The notes under the pieces: generated by a model
What the model was told of the DNA's origin: nothing
Database searches by the model: none
Seen by the model: only the letters and a program-made list of their open reading frames with translations
In this document: positions 17,020 through 29,174 of the stretch, piece by piece
Layout: each line of letters opens with the position of its first letter
Numbering within the stretch: the stretch's first letter is position 1
Made by a program: the position numbers and the translations under genes
Assembly: GCA_947085035.1 (NCBI GenBank)
Contig: CAMTUW010000001.1
Coordinates: forward strand, 90,413-154,412
Length of the DNA: 64,000 nt
From: CAMTUW01 sp947085035
GTDB taxonomy: Bacteria > Actinomycetota > Coriobacteriia > Anaerosomatales > PHET01
Reading direction: 5' to 3'

Positions 17020-18177
17020 TCACTCGTGACCGAACAGGGTGCCCGAGTAAGCAGCTAGGTCACCCACCGGAACGGCTTCGACGTTCTCTGCGAGTGGATA
17101 TCGCTTCGTGCCTGGGTACACGATCGCCACCCGATCGAGGCTGAGGTCCTCCAGCGCTATGCGAACCGACGGCGTGATCTTCGGGGCGTCAGTGCGCTTG
17201 ATTTCGACTCCAAGCAGACGCGAGCCTCGGCGAAACACCAGATCCATCTCAGCACCTTGGTGAGTAGCCCAGAACCAGACGCCTTCGTGCGATTCCTCTT
17301 CGATGAGCTGTTCGATGACGAAACCCTCCCAAGAGGCACCCACCTTCGGGTGGCCAAGAAGATCCTTCTGTGTCGCGATGCCGAGCAAGTGATGGAGAAT
17401 TCCGCTGTCTCTCACATAGACCTTGGGGGACTTCACCTGACGCTTCTTCAGATTGGCGTGGTACGGCTGCAGTTGGCGAACCACGAGTGCGTCGGTCAGC
17501 AGATCGAGGTAACGCCGGATGGTCGGTTGACTGACATCCAAGTTTCGCGCCGCATCGCTCGCGTTCCAGGTCTGACCGTGGTAGTGCGCGACGATCGTCC
17601 ATAGCCGCCGCAGCGAGGTCGCCGGAACACCCACTCCCCACTGAGGCAGATCACGCTCAAGCAACGTCTGAACGAACTGTCGACGCCACGAGACACTGTC
17701 CACCTCCGCAGCGGCCAGGTAGGAGCGCGGAAAGCCACCACGCACCCAGAGCTTGTCCCGTGAGTCAGCGCCCACTTCGGACAGCGAGAAGCCTCCCATC
17801 TCGATGCGCTCGACGCGACAGGCGAGGCTTTCTGAACCCTGTCGCTCCAACTCCCCTGATGCGCTACCAAGTAGCAGGAAGCTCGCAGCAGCCGGCTGTC
17901 GGTCGGCGAGGACACGCAGCACCGGGAAGAGATCCGGACGCCGTTGCACCTCGTCGATCACCACAAGCCCTTGAAGCGGTGCAAGCGCCGTCATCGGCGC
18001 TTCCAGCCGCGCAATGCTCGTGGGGTCTTCCAGATCGAAGTAGTTCAGCGACTCGGGGCTCAGCAGCTCCCGCGCGAGCGTGGTCTTGCCGCACTGGCGC
18101 GGACCGGACAACACGACCACCGGGGCGCGTCGAAGTGCCCTGCGCATGGAGTCGAGTATGTCCGGGCGGGCGATCAT
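17020..18177 (-). CDS. AAA ATPase with DUF4143 domain
   Basis: A 385-residue protein. The AAA_14 P-loop is VVVLSGPRQCGKTTLAREL (about 19-37), Walker B is LVVIDEVQRRPDLFPVLR, and the sensor is LLLGSASGEL. After a winged-helix region (ATSLRRLWTIVAHYHG, SQPTIRRYLDLL), the DUF4143 domain has a PDDEXK-like core (SPKVYVRDSGILHHLL, EMDLVFRRG, GVEIKRTDAP). Such proteins are widespread, mobile and of unclear role, often near defence or toxin loci. ATG 18177 has no ribosome site; TACACT six bases upstream suggests leaderless expression. Confidence 0.85.
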   Translation of the reverse strand: MIARPDILDSMRRALRRAPVVVLSGPRQCGKTTLARELLSPESLNYFDLEDPTSIARLEAPMTALAPLQGLVVIDEVQRRPDLFPVLRVLADRQPAAASFLLLGSASGELERQGSESLACRVERIEMGGFSLSEVGADSRDKLWVRGGFPRSYLAAAEVDSVSWRRQFVQTLLERDLPQWGVGVPATSLRRLWTIVAHYHGQTWNASDAARNLDVSQPTIRRYLDLLTDALVVRQLQPYHANLKKRQVKSPKVYVRDSGILHHLLGIATQKDLLGHPKVGASWEGFVIEQLIEEESHEGVWFWATHQGAEMDLVFRRGSRLLGVEIKRTDAPKITPSVRIALEDLSLDRVAIVYPGTKRYPLAENVEAVPVGDLAAYSGTLFGHE

Positions 18178-18183
18178 ATACGC

Positions 18184-18189
18184 AGTGTA
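18184..18189 (-). promoter_or_regulatory. -10 element for leaderless AAA/DUF4143 mRNA
   Basis: On the minus strand TACACT is followed by exactly six bases and then the ATG at 18177. No Shine-Dalgarno sequence is present. Confidence 0.45.
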
Positions 18190-18343
18190 CCATGCAATCT
18201 CAACGCGCGGTGTTGTTTTTTCATGGTCAACCGACATACGTCCGGAACGACAGTTGCGCAGCCCATCGCAGAGACCCTGTGGCGCGCGAAACGGGACGGC
18301 TATAGGCCGCCCCCGCTCCTTCCCGAAGAGCACGTCACTGTGC

Positions 18344-18571
18344 ATGCTCTGTCAAGTGCTGGTCGGGCTGACAGGCAACATCCGACTGTGCCACTATTGC
18401 CATCTGCCACACGAAGCGATGAGAAAGGTCACGCCCGTGGAGTCGCGCATTCAGCCCAAGCAAGCGGTCATCTACGTAGCCCAAAACCTCCTCATGGGCG
18501 CAGCGATGGGGTTCGGCATCTACGCGGTGTGGGTGGCCGCACACTCGATCCTCTTCGGCCTTGGCGGTTAG
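18344..18571 (+). CDS. small protein with cysteine pairs and one membrane helix
   Basis: The open frame encodes CMLC, twelve residues, then CHYC, a zinc-ribbon-like spacing, followed by a single membrane helix (about YVAQNLLMGAAMGFGIYAVWV) and a short end at GLGG. The ATG at 18344 codes the M inside CMLC, so the first Cys would be lost unless a non-standard start (CTG 18338) is used. ATG 18419 or GTG 18437, the latter after GAGAAAGG, would give the helix alone. The frame ends inside the end of the opposite Phd-like frame. The helix looks real; the start is unresolved. Confidence 0.4.
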   Translation: MLCQVLVGLTGNIRLCHYCHLPHEAMRKVTPVESRIQPKQAVIYVAQNLLMGAAMGFGIYAVWVAAHSILFGLGG

Positions 18572-19047
18572 CCTCGAACTCCGGGCTCAAGCGACACGAA
18601 GCCGAATCCGATGACGACCCGTCCATCCAAAGCGACATAGGTCGTCGACAGATGCCTACGCTGATTGTCCAAGGCAAAGCGCTTCAGGTCGCGAAGGGCC
18701 CGCGTTGCGGGAAGCGGATTGGCTACCATGTCCGTCACTGAGTCGAATGACTCCGGCGTCAACACAAGCGTGTCGACCTCAGCTTCGACCCTGCCCCATG
18801 CGGCCTGGCTCTCTCTGGCGACCTCTATCACCGCAAGGTCTCGCGCAAGCGCAGGATCGGCGGCCAGGATCTGGCGCGCAGCATCCATCAGCCGGACCTC
18901 TTCGATCGGAACCACTGCGACGAGATCGGCATCGTGACGCGTGACGATGACCCGCTCCTTGCCATTGGCTGCGCGGTTGATCACGTCTGAGAGTCTAGAC
19001 CGATCGGCCGAAGGATCAGGTACGTTGAGACGTGGAGGCGTGATAGA
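18568..19047 (-). pseudogene. decayed Phd/YefM-type antitoxin joined to a GNAT-toxin-like fragment
   Basis: The annotated frame (GTG 18984 to 18568) starts in the middle of a Phd domain: VINRAANGKERVIVTRH then VAVVPIEEVRLMD. The same frame is open for 21 more codons upstream and encodes SADRSRLSDVINRAA, which also resembles Phd, but it holds no ATG, GTG or TTG before a TAG at 19050-19048. After the Phd core, FDSVTDMVANPLPATRALRD resembles the toxin-binding tail of TacA-type antitoxins. The end, NQRRHLSTTYVALDG then VVIGFGFVS, resembles the start of GNAT toxins and stops there. I read this as a remnant created by deletion and start-codon loss. A working shortened antitoxin is still possible. 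Confidence 0.5.
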
Positions 19048-19121
19048 CTACCTTCAAGCACTACCAAGAGGCACTACCCTAAAGGGCCACTGTAGCTCCA
19101 TGTCGCACGGAGAGATGAATC

Positions 19122-19394
19122 ATGGCCAAGATCAACATCAGCATCCCGGACGAGCTGCTCGATCAGGTCGATGCACTCGCTGCCGAGTTCGACCGCTCCC
19201 GAAGCGGACTGGTAGCTGAAGCCGCAGCTCGCTACGTGGCTGCTATCGCCGAGGAACGCGAACGCACCTTGCGCGAGCAGCGCATCGACCGCGCAGCCGA
19301 TGACGCACGCGGCATCGGCGAGAAGTTCGGCGCTATCGACGGCGTCGCGTCCGTGCGCGAGGACCGGGACCGCGACCGCGGTGGCGAACAGTGA
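19122..19394 (+). CDS. vapB: ribbon-helix-helix antitoxin (VapB/CopG type)
   Basis: A 90-residue protein whose first 45 residues are a ribbon-helix-helix domain (KINISIPDELLDQVDALA, SRSGLVAEAAARYV). A charged, probably unstructured tail should wrap the toxin. GGAGAG lies upstream of ATG 19122. The stop overlaps the ATG of the PIN toxin by four bases, the usual vapBC arrangement. It is expected to neutralise VapC and repress its own promoter. Confidence 0.88.
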   Translation: MAKINISIPDELLDQVDALAAEFDRSRSGLVAEAAARYVAAIAEERERTLREQRIDRAADDARGIGEKFGAIDGVASVREDRDRDRGGEQ

Positions 19395-19798
19395 ACCGCC
19401 GGGTCGTGGTCGACTCGTCTGTCGCATTCAAATGGTTTGCGCCAACGGAAGAGTCCGGCTGCGATGAGGCATTCGGGCTGATTGCCGATCACCGGGCGAA
19501 TCTGATCGAAATCGCGGCCCCTACCCTCATGCGGCTTGAGGTCCTCAACGGATTCTGGAAGCGAAAGGCCACCGCTGCCGATCTCACGCTCGTCGGATCG
19601 GTGTTGGACGGCTTTGGACTGCACTGGTTTGAGATCGACGGCGAGCGTGCGGTGTCGGCAGCGCGCATAGCGGCGACTCATGGGCTGACCGTCTACGACT
19701 CGCTGTTCGTCGCGCTGGCCCTCGAACTCGATGCCGAGCTGGTGACCGCCGATGCGGCCATCATCTCAGCAGGTGCATCCAGGACGCGGTCGCTGGGG

Positions 19799-19810
<12 letters not shown>
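19391..19810 (+). CDS. vapC: PIN-domain ribonuclease toxin VapC
   Basis: A 139-residue PIN domain. Acidic residues are in place: [11 protein letters not shown] (first Asp), [11 protein letters not shown] (Glu), [12 protein letters not shown] (Asp) and LVTADAAI (Asp). VapC toxins cut tRNA or rRNA with Mg2+. The last 12 bases overlap the end of convergent clpB, so the two stop regions share DNA. Confidence 0.9.
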
Positions 19811-22396
<2,586 letters not shown>

Positions 22397-22430
22397 CTCT
22401 TCTACCTGCCCTCCCTCGAATCGGTGCGAC

Positions 22431-22829
22431 TCACCCCTGTGCGGTTCGGCGCGCGACGGCGCCACCGTGGATGCGCACGAGCGCCGTGCGCACGTGTCGC
22501 GCCCGCTCGGCCGCGATCCGGTCGCGCTCAAGGCGCCGGAGGTGCGTGCGCATCACCTCAAGCTCAACGTGCATCCGGTCCATCTCGCGCTGCATCTCCA
22601 TGACTCTTTCGACGCCGGCGAGGTTGATGCCCTCGCTCTGAGTCATGTGCTGGATGAAGCGCAGCCGCTCGATGTCGGCCTCTGAATACAGACGGGTGTT
22701 GCCACCGGAGCGCTGTGGGCAGATGAGCTGCCTGCGCTCATAGATTCGAAGCGTCTGCGGATGGACCCCCGCGAGGTCCGCCGCCACGCTGATCATGTAA
22801 AGTGGCCGCTCATTGCCGGAACGTACCAT
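22431..22829 (-). CDS. hspR: heat-shock repressor HspR (MerR family)
   Basis: A 132-residue MerR-fold protein: [33 protein letters not shown] is the HTH, with [16 protein letters not shown] in the wing and helix. A coiled-coil tail of about 45 residues follows. In actinobacteria HspR binds HAIR elements, uses DnaK as co-repressor and shuts off dnaK and clpB. Its place between dnaJ and clpB and the HAIR-like site before dnaK give the expected feedback loop. Confidence 0.95.
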   Translation of the reverse strand: MVRSGNERPLYMISVAADLAGVHPQTLRIYERRQLICPQRSGGNTRLYSEADIERLRFIQHMTQSEGINLAGVERVMEMQREMDRMHVELEVMRTHLRRLERDRIAAERARHVRTALVRIHGGAVARRTAQG

Positions 22830-22879
22830 CGCTGTGACCTTCCTCGCCTCCGAGACCTGCGGCCAGGCCCCGTCATCCG

Positions 22880-23977
22880 CTACTTGATGTGCGCCCGTAG
22901 ATCATCTTGCCTGTCATCAGAGAACTCCTGCAGCAGATCGCGCTGCTTCTCGGAGAGATCCTTCGGCACCACGAGCTGCGCCTTCACCTTCAGGTCTCCG
23001 TGCCCCGAGCCCTTCAGCTTCGCGGCGCCTTTGCCGGTGACGCGAAACGTGCGGCCGTGCTGGGTTCCCGCCGGGACTTTGAGCTTGACGCGCTCGCCAT
23101 CGGGAGTGGGGATGTGGACCTCCACGCCCAATGCCGCCTCAGCGACCGAGATCGGGAGATCGAGGAGAACATCTGCTCCGTCCCGGGTGAAGAACGGGTG
23201 CGGGGTGATCCTCGTCACGACATACAAGTCGCCCGCAGGCCCGCCCGCCTCGCCGGCCTCGCCTTTGCCCTTGAAGCGCAGCTTGCCTCCGTCGGTTGCG
23301 CCCGCAGGCACGTTCACCGTGATCGGAACGCGTCTGCGCACCTTGCCCGCGCCCCTGCAGGTCGCGCAGGGCTTCTCGATGACCTTGCCCGACCCTGCGC
23401 AGCGCGGACAGGGACGCGAGAAGCCGAACATGCCCTGGCCCTCGCTCACGGCACCCGAGCCGCCACACGCCTGACACACCACCGGAGATGTGCCCGGCTT
23501 CGCGCCGCTGCCCGAACACGTCGAGCACTTCTCGGTGCGCTCGACCTCGATCTTTGCCGAGCGGCCCGTGAACGCCTGGTCGAAGCTGAGCTTGAGCTCC
23601 ACCGATGTGTCGTGACCGCGCCTCGGTTGAGGGCCGCGGCTGCGACCGCTGCGGAAAACGTCGCCGAACAGGTCGCCCAAGTCGCCCATGTCGACGTGGA
23701 CACCGCCCGCTCCCGCAGCTCCGGGCCGCCTGCCCGCGGCTCCGGCTCCCGGTGGTCCCTGCCCTCCGAAGTACTGGCCGTACTGGTCGTACTGCTGGCG
23801 CTTCTCGGTGTCTGATAAGACCTCGTAGGCCGTGTTGACCTCTTTGAACTTCTCCTCGTCGCCCCCCGTGTCGGGGTGGTGCTTGCGCGCGAGGCGACGG
23901 AACGCCTTCTTGATCTCGTCGGCCGAGGCGCTCTTCTTCACGCCCAGAAGATCGTAGTAGTTGCTGCTGGGCGCCAT
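22880..23977 (-). CDS. dnaJ: chaperone DnaJ
   Basis: A 365-residue type I J-protein. It has a J-domain with HPD ([13 protein letters not shown]), a Gly-rich linker ([19 protein letters not shown]), four zinc-finger CxxC repeats ([32 protein letters not shown]) and two beta-sandwich client domains. It stimulates DnaK ATPase and delivers clients. It starts nine bases after grpE and precedes hspR by 50 bases. Confidence 0.97.
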   Translation of the reverse strand: MAPSSNYYDLLGVKKSASADEIKKAFRRLARKHHPDTGGDEEKFKEVNTAYEVLSDTEKRQQYDQYGQYFGGQGPPGAGAAGRRPGAAGAGGVHVDMGDLGDLFGDVFRSGRSRGPQPRRGHDTSVELKLSFDQAFTGRSAKIEVERTEKCSTCSGSGAKPGTSPVVCQACGGSGAVSEGQGMFGFSRPCPRCAGSGKVIEKPCATCRGAGKVRRRVPITVNVPAGATDGGKLRFKGKGEAGEAGGPAGDLYVVTRITPHPFFTRDGADVLLDLPISVAEAALGVEVHIPTPDGERVKLKVPAGTQHGRTFRVTGKGAAKLKGSGHGDLKVKAQLVVPKDLSEKQRDLLQEFSDDRQDDLRAHIK

Positions 23978-23986
23978 CTCGCCGAC

Positions 23987-24586
23987 CTACCCTCCTGCCG
24001 GACCCCCGGTCGCGACGACGACCATCGCCGGCCTCAGCACCCGCCCATGCATCTCATAGCCCTTCTGGAACACCTCGACCACGGTGTGATCGGCGGCGTC
24101 GGCGTCTTCACGCGTCTGCACGGCCTGATGCTGATTCGGGTCGAACGTCTCGCCAACCGGGTCGATCACCGAGCAACCCTCACGTGCGAGCACGTCAAGC
24201 AGCTTGCGGCGCACCGCGTCGAGGCCATCGGTGACGTCTGAGGTTCCATCGGTCAGCGCGTGGTCGATCGCCCGATCGAGATCGTCGAGTACGGGGAGCA
24301 GATTCGCGACGATGCGCTCGCCGGCACGCAGAAGAGCGTCCGTGTGGCGCGACTCGAGACGCTTGCGCGTGTTCTCGAACTCGGCCTGGGCTCGCGCGGC
24401 CTTGTCACGCCACTCGGCCGCCTCTGCCCGGGCTGACTCGAGCTCGCCTTCGAGCTCGCCTTCGAGCTCAGGGTCGACGAGCGGGACGCCCGCGGGGCCG
24501 ACTGAGCGAGCCTCCGCAGGATGCCCTTCCCGAGGACCGCGAGCGGTGTCGGCCCCGCGGGCGTCCTTGTGACGTCCGTCGGCCAT
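23987..24586 (-). CDS. grpE: nucleotide exchange factor GrpE
   Basis: A 199-residue protein with a long N-terminal helix rich in Glu/Arg/Ala (EWRDKAARAQAEFENTRKRL) and the C-terminal beta domain signature DQHQAV-like region, here NQHQAVQTRED, GYEMHGRVLRPAMVVVA. It releases ADP from DnaK and acts as a thermosensor. It begins two bases after dnaK ends. Confidence 0.95.
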   Translation of the reverse strand: MADGRHKDARGADTARGPREGHPAEARSVGPAGVPLVDPELEGELEGELESARAEAAEWRDKAARAQAEFENTRKRLESRHTDALLRAGERIVANLLPVLDDLDRAIDHALTDGTSDVTDGLDAVRRKLLDVLAREGCSVIDPVGETFDPNQHQAVQTREDADAADHTVVEVFQKGYEMHGRVLRPAMVVVATGGPAGG

Positions 24587-24588
24587 GA

Positions 24589-26487
24589 CTACTTCTCCTC
24601 GTCGTCTACGACCTCGTAGTCAGCATCGACGACATCCTCGTCAGAGGCGGCGTCGGCGGCGTCGTCGCCCTCGCCTGCTTCGGCCTGCGCGTCGCTGTAG
24701 ACGATCTCGGCCAGCTTGTAGCTGACTTCCTGCAGCTTCTCGGTGGCGTCCTTGATCGCGTCGACGTCGTCGCCCTCGAGCGCCGTCTTCACGGCTGCCA
24801 TGGCCTCTTCGCAGGCGGTCTTGGTCTCGTCGGGCACCTTGTCGCCCAGATCCTTCAGCGACTTCTCGGTCGCATAGACGAGACTGTCAGCCGTGTTTCG
24901 AATCTCGACTGCCTGCTTGCTCTTCAGGTCCTCATCAGCGTGCGCCTCGGCGTCTTTGACCATCTTGTCGACCTCTTCGTCTGACAGCGCCGTCGAGCCC
25001 GTGATGGTGATCTTGGTCTCCTGCCCGGTACCCAGATCCTTCGCCGAGACGTTCACGATGCCGTTGGCGTCGATGTCGAATGCGACCTCGACCTGCGGCA
25101 TACCGCGGGGCGCGGGCGGGATGTTGTTCAGGTGGAAGCGGCCCAGCGTCTTGTTGTGACCGGCCATCTCGCGCTCACCCTGGAGCACGTGCACCTCGAC
25201 AGAGGTCTGGCTGTCTGCGGCCGTGGTGAAGATCTCGCTCTTGCGCGTGGGGATCGTGGTGTTGCGCTCGATGAGTTTCGTCATGACGCCACCCAGCGTC
25301 TCGACACCCAGCGCAAGCGGGGTGACGTCAAGCAGCAGGATGTCCTTCACCTCACCGGCGAGCACGCCGCCCTGAATGGCCGCACCAACGGCAACGACCT
25401 CGTCCGGGTTCACGCCCATGTGCGGATCCTTGCCCGTGATCTTCTTGACGGTCTCCTGGACCGCCGGCATGCGCGTCGAGCCGCCCACCAAGATGACCTC
25501 GTCTATGTCGCCCGACGAGACGCCTGCATCCTTCATGGCCTGCTCGACCGGCTTCTTCGTACGATCGAGAAGGTCGCTCGTGACCTTCTCGAACTCCGCG
25601 CGGGTGATGGTGTAGTCGAGGTGCTTCGGACCCGACGCGTCAGCGGTGACGAACGGCAGGTTGATCTGCGCGGTCTGCGCGGTGGAGAGTTCCATCTTCG
25701 CGCGTTCGGCAGCCTCTTTGAGACGCTGCAGGGCCATCTTGTCGACGCGCAGGTCGATCGCGGTGTCGGCCTTGAACTTGTCGGCCAGCCAATCGATGAC
25801 CTTGTGGTCCCAGTCGTCGCCGCCCAGGTGGTTGTCACCGTTGGTCGACTTGACCTCGAACACACCGTCGCCGATCTCGAGCACCGACACGTCGAACGTG
25901 CCGCCACCAAGATCGAAGACGAGCACCGTCTGGTTGTCGTGCCCCTTGTCGAGCCCGTATGCGAGGGCGGCCGCAGTAGGCTCGTTGATGATGCGCAGGA
26001 CCTCGAGCCCGGCGATCTTCCCGGCATCCTTCGTGGCCTGACGCTGCATGTCGTTGAAGTACGCGGGCACGGTGATGACGGCCTGCGTCACCGGCTCGCC
26101 CAGGTACTTCTCGGCGTCTGCTTTGAGCTTCTGCAGAACCATGGCGCTGATCTCCTCGGGCGTGTAGTCCTTGCCCTCGATCTCAACGCTGCTCCTGCCG
26201 TCCTTGCCCTTGACGACCTTGTAAGAGATCGTCTTGCGCTCGGAGACCGTCTCTTCGAACTTGCGACCCACGAAGCGCTTGATCGACGTGATCGTGCTGT
26301 CGGGGTTCGTCACGGCCTGGTTCTTGGCCGGCTTGCCCACGATGCGCTCGCCTTCCTTGCGAAACGCGACGACCGACGGGGTCGTGCGATCGCCCTCGGC
26401 GTTGATGATGATGGTGGGCTCGCCACCTTCGAGCACGGCCATCGCCGAGTTGGTCGTGCCAAGGTCGATACCGATCACTTTGCCCAT
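24589..26487 (-). CDS. dnaK: chaperone DnaK (Hsp70)
   Basis: A 632-residue Hsp70. It opens [14 protein letters not shown] and has [24 protein letters not shown], the linker [11 protein letters not shown] and an acidic C-terminal tail ending in [11 protein letters not shown] 26487 follows AAGGAG; the longer frame to 26619 crosses the promoter and is rejected. It is the first gene of dnaK-grpE-dnaJ-hspR-clpB and is predicted to be both the product and the co-repressor partner of HspR. Confidence 0.98.
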   Translation of the reverse strand: MGKVIGIDLGTTNSAMAVLEGGEPTIIINAEGDRTTPSVVAFRKEGERIVGKPAKNQAVTNPDSTITSIKRFVGRKFEETVSERKTISYKVVKGKDGRSSVEIEGKDYTPEEISAMVLQKLKADAEKYLGEPVTQAVITVPAYFNDMQRQATKDAGKIAGLEVLRIINEPTAAALAYGLDKGHDNQTVLVFDLGGGTFDVSVLEIGDGVFEVKSTNGDNHLGGDDWDHKVIDWLADKFKADTAIDLRVDKMALQRLKEAAERAKMELSTAQTAQINLPFVTADASGPKHLDYTITRAEFEKVTSDLLDRTKKPVEQAMKDAGVSSGDIDEVILVGGSTRMPAVQETVKKITGKDPHMGVNPDEVVAVGAAIQGGVLAGEVKDILLLDVTPLALGVETLGGVMTKLIERNTTIPTRKSEIFTTAADSQTSVEVHVLQGEREMAGHNKTLGRFHLNNIPPAPRGMPQVEVAFDIDANGIVNVSAKDLGTGQETKITITGSTALSDEEVDKMVKDAEAHADEDLKSKQAVEIRNTADSLVYATEKSLKDLGDKVPDETKTACEEAMAAVKTALEGDDVDAIKDATEKLQEVSYKLAEIVYSDAQAEAGEGDDAADAASDEDVVDADYEVVDDEEK

Positions 26488-26578
26488 GCGTTCGCTCCTT
26501 GCTCGTCTCGTGACGCGTCGCTCGCGCCCGAGAATGGATACGTTCTCGAGAGGTTCCTCTGAGGCCCCTCTCGACCGG

Positions 26579-26608
26579 ATGATAATACCTGAGTCGTCCG
26601 TTATCAAG
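26579..26608 (-). promoter_or_regulatory. dnaK promoter overlapped by a HAIR-like HspR operator
   Basis: On the minus strand CTTGATA, seven bases, ACTCAGG (26608-26588) fits the HAIR consensus CTTGAGT-N7-ACTCAAG with two mismatches per arm. TTGATA (26607-26602), which overlaps the left arm, and TATCAT (26584-26579) form a promoter with a 17-base spacer. Bound HspR would cover the -35 and spacer. Confidence 0.8.
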
Positions 26609-26708
26609 TTTTGTGTCATCAGCGTTGGTATTCTACCCGCTGACGCACCGACTCAAACCGTTGGCGATGCGACCGCGACCGAGAATACCGACACTCGGTG
26701 AAGTGGGC

Positions 26709-26737
26709 TTTACAGGGCCGGAATCGGTCTGTATGGT
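26709..26737 (+). promoter_or_regulatory. promoter of the ferredoxin gene
   Basis: TTTACA (26709-26714) and TATGGT (26732-26737) have a 17-base spacer and lie about 60 bases before the ferredoxin ATG. The rest of 26610-26795 shows only a distant GGTATTC/GAATACC repeat pair. Confidence 0.5.
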
Positions 26738-26795
26738 ACGCACGAACCTGAGCGGCGCGCAGCCGCCACACGCGGAGATAGCCTGAGGAGTGAGC

Positions 26796-26984
26796 ATGCC
26801 ACGACCCATCATCAACGAAGACGACTGTTCGGCGTGCGGCATCTGCGTCGACGCGTGTCCCAGCGGCGTTCTTCAGATCGTCGGTGACGTCGCCGATCCG
26901 GTGCACGACGAGAACTGCGACGGCTGCGCCGCGTGCATGGAAGAGTGCCCCATGGGCGCCATCACCGAGATCGAAGAGGACTGA
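26796..26984 (+). CDS. 2[4Fe-4S] ferredoxin
   Basis: A 62-residue clostridial-type ferredoxin with two complete cluster motifs, CSACGICVDACP and CDGCAACMEECP, each followed by the usual G-x-I stretch. It is a low-potential electron carrier for anaerobic metabolism. ATG 26796 follows GAGGAG at five-base spacing; GTG 26790 overlaps that site. It is monocistronic and ends seven bases before a convergent gene. Confidence 0.95.
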   Translation: MPRPIINEDDCSACGICVDACPSGVLQIVGDVADPVHDENCDGCAACMEECPMGAITEIEED

Positions 26985-26991
26985 CACCCCT

Positions 26992-27552
26992 CTACAGCAC
27001 CGGGCCGGGAGGCGCCGCGGCCTGCATCTGTCGCCACACCCGGCGCTTGCGCACTTCGTGCCCAAGCGACTCCTCGAACCCGTCGACCGCGACGAGCCTG
27101 CGGCCGAACGCGACCACCGGCTGACCGGGAGCGAGCTCACCTGTCAGGTCGAAGGCTGCCGCCACATCCTGCGCGGCGACTCCGTCCAACGCGATCACGA
27201 CGAGCGCGTCGACCGCCTCGATCTGCAGCCGCAGCCGCGCGACGCGCTTCTCGCTTGCGATGGTCGGCTCCGGCCGTGACACGGTGGCGAACCACGAGCC
27301 CGCCGGCCAGCCAAGCGCGACGAGCGCCTTGGCCACCGCAGCTCCGTCGGGGCCACTCAGCGCGGCCCCCCCTGATGCCTCGGCCGGACCAGGCATGCCC
27401 TTCACCAGCGCGACTGAAGCCAGAAGCGCTCCGCTCCACGCGATGAGGTCGCTACCCGGAGCGAGCGTGTCGGCGTGCGTCAACTCGGCCCTGGCCTTCG
27501 CCTCGAAGAGCGCTCGGATGTGTTCCTCGCCGCTTGCATCGTCACGGGTCAT
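26992..27552 (-). CDS. conserved hypothetical protein of unknown fold
   Basis: A 186-residue soluble protein not recognised by eye. The C-terminal half has a repeated strand/helix pattern (VDALVVIALDG, QPVVAFGRRLVAVDGFEESLG) and a basic tail with RKRRVWRQM. The segment GWPAGSWFATVSRPE recalls parts of uracil-DNA-glycosylase-like proteins, but the catalytic motifs are not visible. It is the last gene of a sortase-epimerase operon, nine bases after the epimerase stop. Confidence 0.55.
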   Translation of the reverse strand: MTRDDASGEEHIRALFEAKARAELTHADTLAPGSDLIAWSGALLASVALVKGMPGPAEASGGAALSGPDGAAVAKALVALGWPAGSWFATVSRPEPTIASEKRVARLRLQIEAVDALVVIALDGVAAQDVAAAFDLTGELAPGQPVVAFGRRLVAVDGFEESLGHEVRKRRVWRQMQAAAPPGPVL

Positions 27553-27561
27553 CTCCGCAGA

Positions 27562-28503
27562 TCACCCCCGTGTCGAGAACCAGCGCCACGTCATGTCGAG
27601 TCCTGACTCGAACTCCGCACGCGCACTCCACCCGAACACCGACTGAGCCTTTGCCGGGTCGAGCGCGCTGTGCAGGATGTCTCCCACTCGCGGCTCGACG
27701 TAGATCGCCTTCCCGAAGTAGCCCGAGGCCACCCGCAGGGCCATCAGCAGCTCCTCGACGCTCCTGCGCCTGCCTGTCGAGATGTTGTACGCGGACCCAT
27801 CGGGCCCCTCAAACGCAAGGGGGCCAGGAGCCTCCAGCGCGGTCAGTATCGCCGAGACGACGTCGCCCACGAAGATGAAGTCGCGGGTCTGACTCCCGTC
27901 TCCGAAGACCACCGGAGGCTCACCGCGGCGCAGTCGATCGCAGAACAGCGCGACCACTCCCCCCTCACCGGCTGCGTCCTGCCTTGGTCCGTACACGTTG
28001 CTGAAGCGCAGCGATGCGAAGTCCGTCTCCGTGCCCGCGAGCTCGGATGCGAGAAGCGCTTCGGCCTCGAGCTTCGACTCGCCGTAGGGGCTCTGTGGGC
28101 CCTTGCGGGCCGTCTCGGGCAGCGGCAGGGTCTCCGGTTCACCGTAGATCGCAGCCGAGGAGGCCGACAGCACCCTGTGCGCTCCGGCTGCGCGTGCGGC
28201 CGCCGCCACCAAGCGCGTGCCCCGTGCGTTGACGGCGCGGTCGTGCTCCGGGTTGGCTATCGAGACCGAGACGCTCGCCTGGGCGGCCAGATGAACCACC
28301 GCATCGGGACCGAACGCTCTGAACTGGGACTCCAGCGCGGGTTCAAGGATGTCGAGCTTGTGAAACGACGTCCGAGGATCGACGTTTTGCGCATGCCCCG
28401 TCGACAGGTCATCGATGACGAGTACCTGGTGACCACCGTTCAACAGGGCGAACACGAGGTTGCTGCCTATGAAGCCGGCTCCTCCTGTGACGATGACCCT
28501 CAT
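27562..28503 (-). CDS. NAD-dependent sugar-nucleotide epimerase/dehydratase (GalE-like)
   Basis: A 313-residue extended short-chain dehydrogenase. It has the Rossmann start MRVIVTGGAGFIGSNL, DDLSTG, VVHLAAQASVSVS, SSAAIYGEP and YGESKLEAE with the YxxxK catalytic pair. It most likely makes UDP-galactose or a related sugar for a surface glycan; the substrate cannot be fixed by eye. ATG 28503 overlaps the sortase stop, and the longer frame lies inside the sortase gene. Confidence 0.88.
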   Translation of the reverse strand: MRVIVTGGAGFIGSNLVFALLNGGHQVLVIDDLSTGHAQNVDPRTSFHKLDILEPALESQFRAFGPDAVVHLAAQASVSVSIANPEHDRAVNARGTRLVAAAARAAGAHRVLSASSAAIYGEPETLPLPETARKGPQSPYGESKLEAEALLASELAGTETDFASLRFSNVYGPRQDAAGEGGVVALFCDRLRRGEPPVVFGDGSQTRDFIFVGDVVSAILTALEAPGPLAFEGPDGSAYNISTGRRRSVEELLMALRVASGYFGKAIYVEPRVGDILHSALDPAKAQSVFGWSARAEFESGLDMTWRWFSTRG

Positions 28504-29174
28504 TCCGGGACTCCCCTCGTCTTCTCGGTCATCACTCGTCTCACCTCGACGAGATCCGACTGCACGATAAGTCTCAATCGCGCGCTGTACGGCGGATCGC
28601 ATGCCGTGAGCGTGAGCGTAGGCGCATCGGTGCTCGCGACGACTTCGGTCCGGTCCGGTGTCACCCTGAAGACACGTCGGACCCGATACGTGTAGCGCCG
28701 AAACGGTGACTGGATCTCGATGGTATCACCCGGCGAGAGGCGATCCAGTCGACGAAAGGGCGCTCCGTAGGTCGTCCGGTGTCCCGATATGCCGCAGTTT
28801 CCGGTTGGACCCGGAAGATCCGTGTACGTTATCCACCCCGGACCACGCTTGAGGTCCGCTCGGGACACCCCTTTCAAGACGATGGCGTCAAGCCCCATCT
28901 CAGGCGCGCTGATGCGCCCGAAGGGCTCACCGTTGCGCAGTCCCTTCCAGTAGGCCTCGTCTTGCTCGGCCCATCCCTCGAAATCGAGCGAGGGGCCGGA
29001 GGTGATCACGTCGGCAGCGAGCAGCCCAGAAGGCACGGTCGCCCGAAGCGATGACTGCGTCATGCGTGTGACGAAGTCGGTCACCCCGTAGTAGCCCAAA
29101 AGGCCAACGGCGATACCGAGAAAAAGATTGCTCGCACCTCTCAAAACGACGAATCGCACCTCGCGCGTGACCAT
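28500..29174 (-). CDS. class E-like sortase
   Basis: A 224-residue transpeptidase with one N-terminal membrane helix (about 10-30). The catalytic triad is His132 in SGHRTTYGAPF, Cys192 in LTLTACDP and Arg199 or Arg201 in SARLRLIV. The HRTTYGAPF loop is typical of actinobacterial class E sortases, which anchor proteins with LAxTG-type signals. ATG 29174 follows GAGG at seven-base spacing. It leads an operon with the epimerase and the unknown gene, linking surface-protein anchoring to surface sugars. No sorting signal was found in the window. Confidence 0.87.
   Translation of the reverse strand: MVTREVRFVVLRGASNLFLGIAVGLLGYYGVTDFVTRMTQSSLRATVPSGLLAADVITSGPSLDFEGWAEQDEAYWKGLRNGEPFGRISAPEMGLDAIVLKGVSRADLKRGPGWITYTDLPGPTGNCGISGHRTTYGAPFRRLDRLSPGDTIEIQSPFRRYTYRVRRVFRVTPDRTEVVASTDAPTLTLTACDPPYSARLRLIVQSDLVEVRRVMTEKTRGVPE

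Noticed and set aside
25132..26562. 476-codon frame opposite dnaK
   Set aside because: Antisense to dnaK and crossing its promoter; no protein family features.
26626..26690. GGTATTC/GAATACC repeat pair as an operator
   Set aside because: The arms are about 50 bases apart and do not overlap either promoter, so a role is not supported.
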